From: SFWF01 sp045539925
GTDB taxonomy: Bacteria > Bacillota > Clostridia > Oscillospirales > Acutalibacteraceae
Direction of reading: 5' to 3'
DNA length: 20,278 nt
NCBI GenBank assembly: GCA_045539925.1
Contig: JAZQGH010000136.1
Coordinates: 1-20,278, forward strand
The position numbers and the translations under genes were made by a program. This document shows, piece after piece, positions 6,467 through 13,804 of this stretch. Position 1 is the first letter of the stretch. Each line of letters opens with the position of its first letter. Below the pieces are notes generated by a model that did no database searches, had not been told where the DNA came from, and saw nothing but the letters and a program-made list of their open reading frames with translations.

Positions 6467-7948
6467 ATGAGGAAAATGAGATTTATTAAACTTTTATCCC
6501 TACTGCTTACAGTCATTTTGATGCTGATGAGCGTCACAGCCTGCACAAGTGATTATAGGGGTGCATACATATATATAGATTTTGACAGCACACCCACCTG
6601 CCTTGATCCTCAGCTTGCTGACACCGACGAGGAGCTTACTGTGGTGCGTTCCCTTTTTGATACACTGCTTCGTTATAACGATGAGGGAAAACTTATCCCC
6701 TCTGCTACCGAAAGTTATGAAAAAAACAGCAACACCTATACCTTCAAGCTGAGAAAGGACTCTGTCTGGCTCGACGGTACTCCTGTTACTTCATACGATT
6801 TTGTTTTTGCTTTCAGACGTGCAGTTGACCCTGAGACAAGTGCTCCCTTTGCCAACACCCTGTTTTCCATTGAAAATGCAGAAGAGATAAGAACAGGCGG
6901 TGCCGACATTTCCACACTTGGTATTACGGCAACCGACGAATACACCCTTGTAATTAAGCTTGAGCGGGATGATCCCGAATTTGAAAAGGTGCTGACCTCC
7001 GCTATTACTATGCCCTGTAATCAGGCATTTTTTGATGACTGCAAAGGTAAATACGGACTGACCGTAGAGACAACCGCCTCTAATGGCTCTTATTATGTAA
7101 GAAAATGGAACACCGATACAAAATTTCTTATTCGTCTTGCTAAAAATCTTGATTACAAAGGACCCTTTGATGCCAACTCAATGCGCGTTTACTACACCTG
7201 CGGTGAGGACGAAGCTTTCGATATGCTAAATAATGACAACACCGACCTTATATATGTTTCCAACGCTGAATCCGACGGAATCGTTGACTCAGGCTTCGAG
7301 GTGTCCTTCACAGAAAATATCTGTTATGCGCTGTTTTTAAGTCCGAAATTAGACCCCGACATACGAAAAGCTCTTTTAACCTCGGTAAACACTGAATCTA
7401 TCACATCGGTACTCGGACGCACCCAAAACCGCGCAGAGACCCTTTACCCCGCTGTTCTTACTGCAGATAACATTCCTAAGGTGTCTGACTATATAAAATA
7501 CGACACAGCGACAGCCCATTCCCTTTATGCCGACATGATAAAGGGTGGCTTCAAGCTTGGTAACATCGCAATAAAATATCCTGCAGACACCTCCTGCGAG
7601 ACGGTTGCGAAATCAATCGCAGGACATTGGCAGCAGACCCTCAGTTGTTTTATAAACATCGAAGAAATATCAGAGTCGGCTGCGCGCTCTGCATATAACT
7701 ACGGCACATACGATATTTTAATACTTCCTTTTTACTCTGTGTCGGGAACAACTTCTGCGTATAACTCTGATTTAGGCTATAATTCATCCGATGCGGCAGC
7801 CGTATCCAAGGAGCTATACGAAAATTACCGCTGCTATCCCCTCTTTTTCTCCACTACAAATATTGCAGCCGGTTATAAGATACAGAACCTTAAAGGTTGT
7901 ATTCAAAACGGAATTTTAGATGCATCTTTACTCATAAAACAACAATAA
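6467..7948 (+). CDS. Peptide ABC transporter substrate-binding lipoprotein (SBP family 5)
   Basis: A 493-residue extracellular binding protein of the OppA/DppA family. A signal peptide (about residues 1-25, with the core LLSLLLTVILMLM) ends in the lipobox VTAC with Cys26, so it should be lipid-anchored outside the membrane. The family-5 fold starts with IYIDFDSTPTCLDPQLADTD, then LFDTLLRYNDEGKLIPSATES, YTFKLRKDSVWLDGTPVTS and YDFVFAFRRAVDPETSAPF. The C-terminal half is shorter and more diverged than in typical OppA (about 530-550 residues). No permease or ATPase gene is adjacent, so it must share a transporter or act as a sensor. An in-frame ATG at 6476 with GAGG nearby is an alternative start. 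Confidence 0.88.
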   Translation: MRKMRFIKLLSLLLTVILMLMSVTACTSDYRGAYIYIDFDSTPTCLDPQLADTDEELTVVRSLFDTLLRYNDEGKLIPSATESYEKNSNTYTFKLRKDSVWLDGTPVTSYDFVFAFRRAVDPETSAPFANTLFSIENAEEIRTGGADISTLGITATDEYTLVIKLERDDPEFEKVLTSAITMPCNQAFFDDCKGKYGLTVETTASNGSYYVRKWNTDTKFLIRLAKNLDYKGPFDANSMRVYYTCGEDEAFDMLNNDNTDLIYVSNAESDGIVDSGFEVSFTENICYALFLSPKLDPDIRKALLTSVNTESITSVLGRTQNRAETLYPAVLTADNIPKVSDYIKYDTATAHSLYADMIKGGFKLGNIAIKYPADTSCETVAKSIAGHWQQTLSCFINIEEISESAARSAYNYGTYDILILPFYSVSGTTSAYNSDLGYNSSDAAAVSKELYENYRCYPLFFSTTNIAAGYKIQNLKGCIQNGILDASLLIKQQ

Positions 7949-7984
7949 AATTAATCGGCTACCAACAAGTAGCCGATTAATTTT
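7947..7984. terminator. Bidirectional terminator between the lipoprotein gene and spoIVA
   Basis: Perfect 15-bp stem AAAATTAATCGGCTA (7947-7961) / TAGCCGATTAATTTT (7970-7984) with an 8-base loop and T-runs on both strands. It serves both convergent genes. Confidence 0.9.
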
Positions 7985-8006
7985 ATTAGCGCACAACAAC
8001 GCGCTG

Positions 8007-9485
8007 TTAAATTATAATGCACACAAGACCGTTGCAGCCTTCGTTAATGACTCTCTCTACCGTTTCCTGAATACGCATACGGGCGTCGTTTGGCATACGG
8101 GAAAGCTTGGTGTTAAGTCCCTCATTTACAAGCTCGTGCAGGGATTTTCCGAATATATTAGAGCTCCATATCTTTGTCGGGTCATCCTCAAACTCACTGA
8201 GAAGATATTTTATTAAATCCTCGCTTTGCTTTTCGCTTCCGACTATCGGACTGACCTCGGTGGTGATATTTGCCTTCATCATATGTATAGAGGGTGCCGA
8301 CGCGCGAAGCCGCACTCCGTAACGGCCGCCCTGCCTCATAATCTCGGGTTCTTCAAGAGACAATTCCTCGGTTGAGGGCATAACTATTCCGTATCCCGTT
8401 GCTTCTACCTCATCAAGTGCGTTTTTGACCCTCATATAATCCTTCTTCATCTGAGCAAGTTCTTTTAGAATATCCATCAGGTCGCGGTCGGTATGAATAC
8501 TGAGTTCTATATTCTCGGTTATTACCGAATAGAAAAGCTCACGGCTGACGGTTATCGAATATGCGGCAGAGCCTGTGCCCAGATCTACCGATTCCATTTT
8601 CACCGTTTCGGCGTTTTTGTTATCCTTAAGTGCATTTTCAAGAACAAATAGGTCTTTTATCTTAGAAATCCCGTCAAATGCGGTTTTAACCGTATCGTTA
8701 AGACTTGAACGCAGCCAATGGTCAAGAGGCAGAGCATTTATCCAGCTTGGAAGCTCTATGCTGACCTCTTTAACAGGAAATTGATACAAAATCTTTTTAA
8801 GTACCTCTTTAATATCAGCTTCAGTAAGCTCGAGACAGTTTATTGGCATTACGGGTACACCGTATTCTGCCGAGAGTTGTTTAGCGGTTTTCTTTGTCTG
8901 CTCAGAGTCCGGATTTTTACAGTTAAGTAATACTATAAAAGGCTTGTTTATAGCCTTAAGTTCATCTATAACTCGTTTTTCGGCTTCGGCATATTCTGCT
9001 CTCGGAATGTCCCCTATCGAACCGTCTGTAGTTACTACAAGTCCTATAGAGGAATGTTCGGTTATTACCTTTTTGGTGCCAATTTCTGCCGCCATATTGA
9101 AGGGCACCGCTTCGTTATACCAAGGGGTCATAACCATCCGTGGGACATCTTCCTCTATATAGCCCAGTGATGACGGAACAATATAGCCTACGCAGTCGAT
9201 AAGCCGCACCTTAAGATGTGCGCTTCCGTCAAGGGTTATATTTACTGCGTTTTCGGGAATAAATTTAGGCTCGGTGGTCATTATAGTTCTTCCGCTCGAG
9301 GACTGCGGAAGCTCATCAGTTGCACGTTCCTTTATATACTGCTCCTTTATATGAGGCAATACCAAAGTATCCATAAATTTCTTTATAAAGGTCGATTTGC
9401 CTGTTCTGACGGGACCCACCACGCCGATATAAATGTCTCCTCCTGTGCGCGCCTGTATATCTTTATAAATATTGCTGTCTCCCAT
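8007..9485 (-). CDS. spoIVA: Stage IV sporulation protein A (coat morphogenetic ATPase)
   Basis: A 492-residue SpoIVA, the ATP-hydrolysing cytoskeletal protein that polymerises on the forespore surface and forms the base of the spore coat. The ATG at 9485 is preferred over an in-frame ATG at 9509, because AGAGGAG lies just before it and the length (492) and Walker A lysine position (GPVRTGKST, Lys30) then match Bacillus subtilis SpoIVA. Further N-terminal TRAFAC-GTPase-like strands are visible (VRLIDCVGYIVPSSLGY, VVTTDGSIGDIPR, FIVLLNCKNP). The C-terminus ends in the hydrophobic NGLVCIII, as expected for the membrane-targeting tail that SpoVM recruits. It is monocistronic, and its presence marks a spore former. 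Confidence 0.98.
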   Translation of the reverse strand: MGDSNIYKDIQARTGGDIYIGVVGPVRTGKSTFIKKFMDTLVLPHIKEQYIKERATDELPQSSSGRTIMTTEPKFIPENAVNITLDGSAHLKVRLIDCVGYIVPSSLGYIEEDVPRMVMTPWYNEAVPFNMAAEIGTKKVITEHSSIGLVVTTDGSIGDIPRAEYAEAEKRVIDELKAINKPFIVLLNCKNPDSEQTKKTAKQLSAEYGVPVMPINCLELTEADIKEVLKKILYQFPVKEVSIELPSWINALPLDHWLRSSLNDTVKTAFDGISKIKDLFVLENALKDNKNAETVKMESVDLGTGSAAYSITVSRELFYSVITENIELSIHTDRDLMDILKELAQMKKDYMRVKNALDEVEATGYGIVMPSTEELSLEEPEIMRQGGRYGVRLRASAPSIHMMKANITTEVSPIVGSEKQSEDLIKYLLSEFEDDPTKIWSSNIFGKSLHELVNEGLNTKLSRMPNDARMRIQETVERVINEGCNGLVCIII

Positions 9486-9517
9486 ATTTACTCCTCTTTT
9501 CGGTTTCATTCTATGTA

Positions 9518-9546
9518 ACTATATGAAGGCAGCATAAAAGTTATGA
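9518..9546 (-). promoter_or_regulatory. Sigma-E-like (mother-cell) promoter of spoIVA
   Basis: Minus strand: TCATAAC (9540-9546), 14-base spacer, CATATAGT (9518-9525), 32 bases before the SpoIVA start. This resembles the sigma-E consensus (about ATA-rich -35, CATACANT -10), the factor known to transcribe spoIVA. Confidence 0.6.
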
Positions 9547-9601
9547 CGGTTTGTTCGCCTTATCTTTGTTTGAGTCACTAAAATATATATGTTATACTGA
9601 C

Positions 9602-9645
9602 AAAAAATCCTAACGGAAGGTAAAAAGCTTCCGTTAGGATTTTTT
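9602..9645 (-). terminator. Strong terminator of the CARF-nuclease/RyR operon
   Basis: Perfect 18-bp stem AAAAAATCCTAACGGAAG (9602-9619) / CTTCCGTTAGGATTTTTT (9628-9645), 8-base loop, T-run on both strands. It begins one base after the RyR gene stop and isolates the accessory operon from spoIVA. Confidence 0.93.
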
Positions 9646-9646
9646 G

Positions 9647-9925
9647 TTATTTTTTAATTTTATAGCCGAGGGCTACTATCAGTTTTATAGTTTCAAGAGC
9701 AGTGCTTCTATCGTAATCTCTCTCCTGCTCGGTCAGCTCTGCATAAGGGACAAGGCAGGGGGTGGTTTTTTTATCGTCATCCCTCTTTTCGCCATATATC
9801 CAACCCTGTGCAATACGCTGTGCTGCCCAAACATCGTGAACGTTTTCTGCAATCTTTTCAGTAAGTGACAGTAGCTCCTCTGACAACACAATATTCTTTG
9901 TATCTATCGGTTTTGGGGCATACAT
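9647..9925 (-). CDS. Stand-alone RyR-domain protein
   Basis: A 92-residue protein that is almost exactly one RyR repeat (Pfam RyR type, as found repeated in eukaryotic ryanodine receptors). Landmarks are PKPIDT (5-9), the helix ELLSLTEKIAENVHDVWAAQR (17-37), GWIYGEKRDD (41-50), PCLVPYAELTEQERDYDR (56-73) and a terminal ETIKLIVALGYKI (78-90). Bacterial RyR domains are thought to be small ligand-binding modules, possibly for nucleotides, and turn up in predicted conflict systems (from memory). It starts 2 bases after the stop of the membrane gene, which itself ends in a RyR-like domain, with GGAGG inside that gene's last codons, so translation is coupled. There is no membrane segment. It may be a soluble competitor or regulator of the fused RyR domain. 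The domain call is firm; the function is unknown. Confidence 0.88.
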   Translation of the reverse strand: MYAPKPIDTKNIVLSEELLSLTEKIAENVHDVWAAQRIAQGWIYGEKRDDDKKTTPCLVPYAELTEQERDYDRSTALETIKLIVALGYKIKK

Positions 9926-9927
9926 AT

Positions 9928-12237
9928 CTAATCCTCCACTTCAATGTTATCTTTGAATTGTTCGAGTATATCCAGTTTTTCCCAAGATACAAGGTCGTTA
10001 TGAGTAAGGGAACGCGATGCATGCTGTTTACCTAACTTATAACCGTTTACCATCATATAAGCATTCCAACGGGCATGTTCTGTTATTCTGCTTTTCCGAC
10101 AGGTTTCACAGGTGCAGAGCAATGTGTTTTTATGGTCTTTACTTCTTTGGGGCATTTGTTCTTTCAGTGCCTTTTTATGAAGATATTTTGCTACAGAAGA
10201 ATTTCTGAAATACTCAAACTGCAGATATGTTTCGATCTGCTCAATAAGCCATTTGGGAACCTCTTCAGGCTTAAACGCTCCGTTTTCGTAAATTTCTTCA
10301 GGATAATACCAATTGATGTCCTCTATTTGCTTTGCGTTTTTATGTGCAAGTATCTCCCGTACAAGGTCCGCATCCTTTGATTTTATGAGGCTGTCGCGTA
10401 CTTTAAGTGTAAGGCGTATCCATTCGGTATGATATTTAATTGCGTATCTGTCAGTTTCCCGTATATTTTGAATGTTTTCATATGAAAACTGTTCCTTGAA
10501 GCTGCCCATAAATTTGATGTTATATGGACACTTTTTATAGTTTACAAGTTTTCCTACGCCATCGTCACTGAGGTTTTTGGCCTTTTTATCATCAAAAACA
10601 ACAGCCTGTATTATCGGCAGATCTGTTTCTATGCAGTTTTCCTCTACAAGACTTTCCTGATACTTTTTACTGACCGCAAGTAATCGGTCAAACAGAATTC
10701 TGAGTTTTATTGAAATCTCAATATTCTTATCGTCATTACCGAGAGAAACAAAAGCAAGTTTGGTTCTTTTAAGGCGTTTTGCAGTATCAGGCGCTTTAGT
10801 CTCATCAAAAAGCTCTGAAAAACCGTTTGTATAACAGTCGATGTTTTTGAAGAATCTTATGTCATACTGACAGTCTCCCGCCTCATTTCTTACCTGATGA
10901 GATAAGATTTCAGGACATTCCTGCATCATCACCTCTTCTATATCACGCACATTGCTGTTTCTGTCTTTTCCGTTGTCGATTACATTTATTTCAAGCTTAT
11001 AGCCATCTGCCTGACAATACCAAATGGCGGTTTTAAATATTTCTCTGCCGTATTCGCCCATTCCGATTATCAGTATCGATATGACCTTATCCTGAGCGCA
11101 ATCCTTAAAGAACTGTATTCCGCTGAAGGTATTAAGCACAAGATTATGAACGCTGTCGATTCGTGTGATGCCAAACTCATTATCGATAGAGCTGAGCAGT
11201 GTGTCCTCTGTCATTCTGTTCTTAACCGACACCGAGTTTTTCTGTTCGGTTTGCTCTGCGCCTTCATAAGGCACAAAGTTTTTAACAAAATCAACATCAT
11301 TTATAATTCTTTTCTTGATGAGAGAGGATAACCTTATGTTTTTATATTTAAGCGAGTCGATTATATGTGCACTGCCCGCAGAGGTTGCGTAGACAAATAT
11401 CTTAACGCCTTCCCGCTTTTTATCCGCATACTGCTCTGTCAGTTTTATTGCGTGAGAAATGTTTTCCGACTCATCCATATCGTCTATCAGAAAATATTCT
11501 ATTGGGCGTGGCTTTATCTTTATACCGAAAAAGTCGAAAATATCATCTATTTTTCGGTTTATACGGTTGTCTTTTTGCTTTACGATATTAAGATGAATCA
11601 CATCCCGCCTAAGACATATGCCGCCTATATCCTTATCCTGTGCTTCGCAGATAAACTCATAATTATCGTCGTTTTTCTGATAAACATCGGCAAATACTAT
11701 TACAGCCTTGCGTTTTTTCTCTTTTCTGATAGTTCTGGCAAGCGCTACCGACATAGGATTGAGCTTTGACATTATGTAAAGTGGCTTTAAAGCCGAAAGC
11801 TTTAACCTGACCTCTGCGACAAAATTCGAAAATATAGACAAAACAGAAACTGCCGTCATAATGGGAGAAAGGAAAAAGAAAACAAGTGCTGTTACAAGAT
11901 ATGCATCTGTTAACAGGTCACCACAACACGTTAACGCTGTTTGTACCATAGAGTATTCACCGTCGGCAAGAAAAACCTTAACCGAGTGAAATATTGCACC
12001 AAATAATGCAGCAGCAGGTCTCAGTGTATCCTGTATATCATAATATGCGTAGCATACAGGAAGCTGCAGACAAAATACCGCAATAAATATTCCTATAGTG
12101 CACATCTGCCATGCAGACAGCACTCTCTTGACCCTTGATGTAACAATATGATACCATACAGAACCTGCTATACTGACAACTGCTATAGTTACCGCAAGTA
12201 TTGCACATACCAAAAAACCGAGTTCTTTATTTTGCAT
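9928..12237 (-). CDS. Membrane protein with tandem Rossmann (TrkA-like) domains and C-terminal RyR-like domain
   Basis: A 769-residue protein. Four hydrophobic segments occupy about residues 7-29, 42-66, 74-92 and 112-138. The cytosolic part has two Rossmann-like units. The first has strands KAVIVFADVY (177-186), IEYFLIDDMD (246-255) and VKIFVYATS (278-286). The second has VISILIIGMGEYGREI with the glycine motif GMGEYG (392-397), then LEINVIDN and LAFVSLGNDD. The C-terminus (about 717-757) resembles a RyR domain: SRITEHARWNAYMMVNGYKLG, then HNDLVSWEKLD. The order membrane-Rossmann-Rossmann recalls RCK/TrkA-gated channels such as Castor/Pollux, but no TxGYG-type selectivity filter is visible. 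A nucleotide- or RyR-ligand-gated membrane effector is plausible but inferred. AAGGAGG precedes the ATG, 20 bases after the nuclease gene. Confidence 0.75.
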   Translation of the reverse strand: MQNKELGFLVCAILAVTIAVVSIAGSVWYHIVTSRVKRVLSAWQMCTIGIFIAVFCLQLPVCYAYYDIQDTLRPAAALFGAIFHSVKVFLADGEYSMVQTALTCCGDLLTDAYLVTALVFFFLSPIMTAVSVLSIFSNFVAEVRLKLSALKPLYIMSKLNPMSVALARTIRKEKKRKAVIVFADVYQKNDDNYEFICEAQDKDIGGICLRRDVIHLNIVKQKDNRINRKIDDIFDFFGIKIKPRPIEYFLIDDMDESENISHAIKLTEQYADKKREGVKIFVYATSAGSAHIIDSLKYKNIRLSSLIKKRIINDVDFVKNFVPYEGAEQTEQKNSVSVKNRMTEDTLLSSIDNEFGITRIDSVHNLVLNTFSGIQFFKDCAQDKVISILIIGMGEYGREIFKTAIWYCQADGYKLEINVIDNGKDRNSNVRDIEEVMMQECPEILSHQVRNEAGDCQYDIRFFKNIDCYTNGFSELFDETKAPDTAKRLKRTKLAFVSLGNDDKNIEISIKLRILFDRLLAVSKKYQESLVEENCIETDLPIIQAVVFDDKKAKNLSDDGVGKLVNYKKCPYNIKFMGSFKEQFSYENIQNIRETDRYAIKYHTEWIRLTLKVRDSLIKSKDADLVREILAHKNAKQIEDINWYYPEEIYENGAFKPEEVPKWLIEQIETYLQFEYFRNSSVAKYLHKKALKEQMPQRSKDHKNTLLCTCETCRKSRITEHARWNAYMMVNGYKLGKQHASRSLTHNDLVSWEKLDILEQFKDNIEVED

Positions 12238-12257
12238 AGAAGCCTCCTTGAAGCATA

Positions 12258-13466
12258 TTAAAGATTTGCTATCAGGGATAAAAGTTTATTGTTATTTTCC
12301 TCTTTTATAACATCGATAACAGTAATCCCCATCTCTTCTGCGCGACGGACTATGCTTTCGCCCTTTGAATTCAGCTTACTGATGTCTGACACCGCAAGAA
12401 CTTTTTTTGCATACTTTCCGCCGAAACGCTCTGCAACCGTTTCAAGCTTATAAAGCTCGTGTGTTTCCATATCTCCGTTTTTACAGGAGATAAAGATTGG
12501 CTTAAGGCCCTTCATAAGAATAACGTCTATCTCATTTCCGACGCCGTCGTCACCCGAATTTACAACTCCGTCCCAGTCGATGTATACACCTGTAAGCAGA
12601 TCACTGAATACTGCGTTTTTGTTCTTCCCGCCTTGCATATCCAGTGCTAAAACGGTTATATAAAGCTCGAGCACTCTGCCTGCTACACTGAGACATTCCT
12701 TAACCTGCAGATTTTTATACCTGAAGCTTACACCTTTTTCGCTCATCGCGAAATCTTTAATAATTCCACTGTTTTCAAGGTTTTTAAAGATTGCATATAC
12801 TCCGCCCGATTCCAGCAAAGTTTCAGGCAGTTCTACCGACTCGTGAAGATCTTCGTTGCCCATTTCGACTTCTTTTGCTGAAAAAGTGAAGACGGCATTC
12901 CAAAGCCCCGTATTTATACGGCAGACATTCCACATTTTTTTAACATCTTGAATAAAGTCTTTACTGAAATCCCAACGGTGGGTGGTCTTTGGCTTTTCAT
13001 CCTCAAAAATTACCCTGCCACCGTAAATTTTGATGTTTTCTTCCACACTGATCTGATCAGTGAAAGTTTTAAGAGTGTTTCCGTCGGCATCACTGTCGGA
13101 AAGCTTTCCGTTGTTGATATTAAAGCGGTGAAGCTTTACCTTTTCGGGATAGCGCTCAAAAACCATTCCTGCCGCAACAAGATAAAGCTCGTCCCCTCCC
13201 GTCAGGTCAAAGAGGCAGTCTTCACTTTGCTGTGCTATATCCGAAAGTGCTTCTACTACGCTGACAAGCTTGTTGCGGTTTACCACTCTGTATTCAAGCT
13301 GTGTAGCTATGCCTCTGGCTTTAATAACAGGCAGATAATCTTCCTTTGCCGCTTGAAGCCGGTCGCCGTTGTCACCTATAAAAACTACTTTTTCCGGTGC
13401 ACAGAGCAAAGTACTTACAATATTTTCTATTGAATTTATGTCATAAAATTCTACAATTGTCATCAT
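12258..13466 (-). CDS. Card1/Can2-like CARF-domain nuclease (DUF1887 family)
   Basis: A 402-residue protein of the Card1/Can2 type, nucleases that in type III CRISPR systems are switched on by cyclic tetra-adenylate. The N-terminal CARF-like Rossmann domain (about 1-155) has strands KVVFIGDNGDR and CLFDLTGGDELYLVAAG (84-100), the latter being the family's ligand-loop motif. A linker/winged-helix region covers about 165-255. The C-terminal PD-(D/E)xK nuclease has Glu268 (GRVLELYI), NEIDV (311-315, Asp314), ISCKNG (326-331, Lys329) and the trailing YKLETVAERFGGKYAKK, so the catalytic set looks intact. The ATG at 13466 is chosen over one at 13496 because it forms an ATGA overlap with the upstream stop and has AGGA at the right distance. 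There is no CRISPR array or cas gene here, so the activating ligand must come from elsewhere. Confidence 0.85.
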   Translation of the reverse strand: MMTIVEFYDINSIENIVSTLLCAPEKVVFIGDNGDRLQAAKEDYLPVIKARGIATQLEYRVVNRNKLVSVVEALSDIAQQSEDCLFDLTGGDELYLVAAGMVFERYPEKVKLHRFNINNGKLSDSDADGNTLKTFTDQISVEENIKIYGGRVIFEDEKPKTTHRWDFSKDFIQDVKKMWNVCRINTGLWNAVFTFSAKEVEMGNEDLHESVELPETLLESGGVYAIFKNLENSGIIKDFAMSEKGVSFRYKNLQVKECLSVAGRVLELYITVLALDMQGGKNKNAVFSDLLTGVYIDWDGVVNSGDDGVGNEIDVILMKGLKPIFISCKNGDMETHELYKLETVAERFGGKYAKKVLAVSDISKLNSKGESIVRRAEEMGITVIDVIKEENNNKLLSLIANL

Positions 13467-13717
13467 ATATTTCCTGTTCCGGTTGTTCTCTTCCATTTAT
13501 CAAAGTCAGAAACATCCTCGAATTCATCGATATCAAGCTTTGCAAAAGGAGGAGATACCTCTCCGCGCATAACTTCTTTTGCAAGTTTTCTAACCGAGAA
13601 TATCTTGGTTTGGGGCAGTGTCAAGGGCTGTAGCTCTACCGAAGGATAGACCTTAAAGTCCTCATACATATCTATATCTGCCATTTCGGTGATTATCGGA
13701 TACTGTCTGGTGTGCAT
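13463..13717 (-). CDS. Small unknown protein, first gene of the CARF/RyR block
   Basis: An 84-residue soluble protein of no family I recognise. It is acidic overall, with a Pro/Val-rich middle (VYPSVELQPLTLPQ), a helix FSVRKLAKEVMRGE (40-53) and an acidic C-terminal stretch (DIDEFEDVSDFDKW). The ATG at 13717 has GAGG 8 bases upstream, and the stop overlaps the nuclease start as ATGA, so the two are translationally coupled and probably act together. The reading frame continues upstream beyond one TAG (13733-13735) into protein-like sequence, so the annotated protein may be the downstream part of a gene broken by a nonsense mutation. A regulator or partner of the nuclease is a guess from position. 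Confidence 0.6.
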   Translation of the reverse strand: MHTRQYPIITEMADIDMYEDFKVYPSVELQPLTLPQTKIFSVRKLAKEVMRGEVSPPFAKLDIDEFEDVSDFDKWKRTTGTGNI

Positions 13718-13732
13718 TATCAGTGCCTCACC

Positions 13733-13792
13733 CTATTCCTTTGCCTCTTTGAGTGCCATTATTTTTTCATACCAGAAATTCGTAACATTCAC
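13733..13792 (-). pseudogene. Possible N-terminal piece of the small unknown gene, cut by an amber codon
   Basis: In the same frame as the 84-residue gene, the 19 codons from a GTG at 13792 read NVTNFWYEKIMALKEAKE after the start residue, then TAG, then GEALI and the ATG at 13717. The helix-like, charged sequence continues smoothly across the stop (KEAKE-stop-GEAL), as if a CAG or AAG codon had mutated to TAG. No good ribosome site is seen before the GTG. Normal genes in the window also end in TAG, so general recoding is unlikely. Confidence 0.4.
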
Positions 13793-13804
13793 CTGCAAAT
13801 TCAG

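Noticed and set aside
11365..11769. 134-residue plus-strand frame inside the membrane/RyR gene, and similar antisense frames in ffh (5146-5550) and the CARF nuclease (12948-13433)
   Set aside because: They are antisense to genes with clear domain motifs and show no start signals.
10000..12237. Potassium-channel selectivity filter in the membrane/RyR protein
   Set aside because: No TxGYG-like pore motif occurs between the hydrophobic segments, so a channel function is not claimed.
9430..13717. A CRISPR array or cas genes accompanying the Card1-like nuclease
   Set aside because: I looked for regularly spaced identical repeats of 25-40 bases and for Cas10/Cas7/Cas5-like proteins; none is present in the window.
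13770..13798. Extended -10 promoter (TTGCAG and TGGTATGAA) before the small unknown gene
   Set aside because: Both elements are poor matches and lie in protein-like sequence; not strong enough to annotate.
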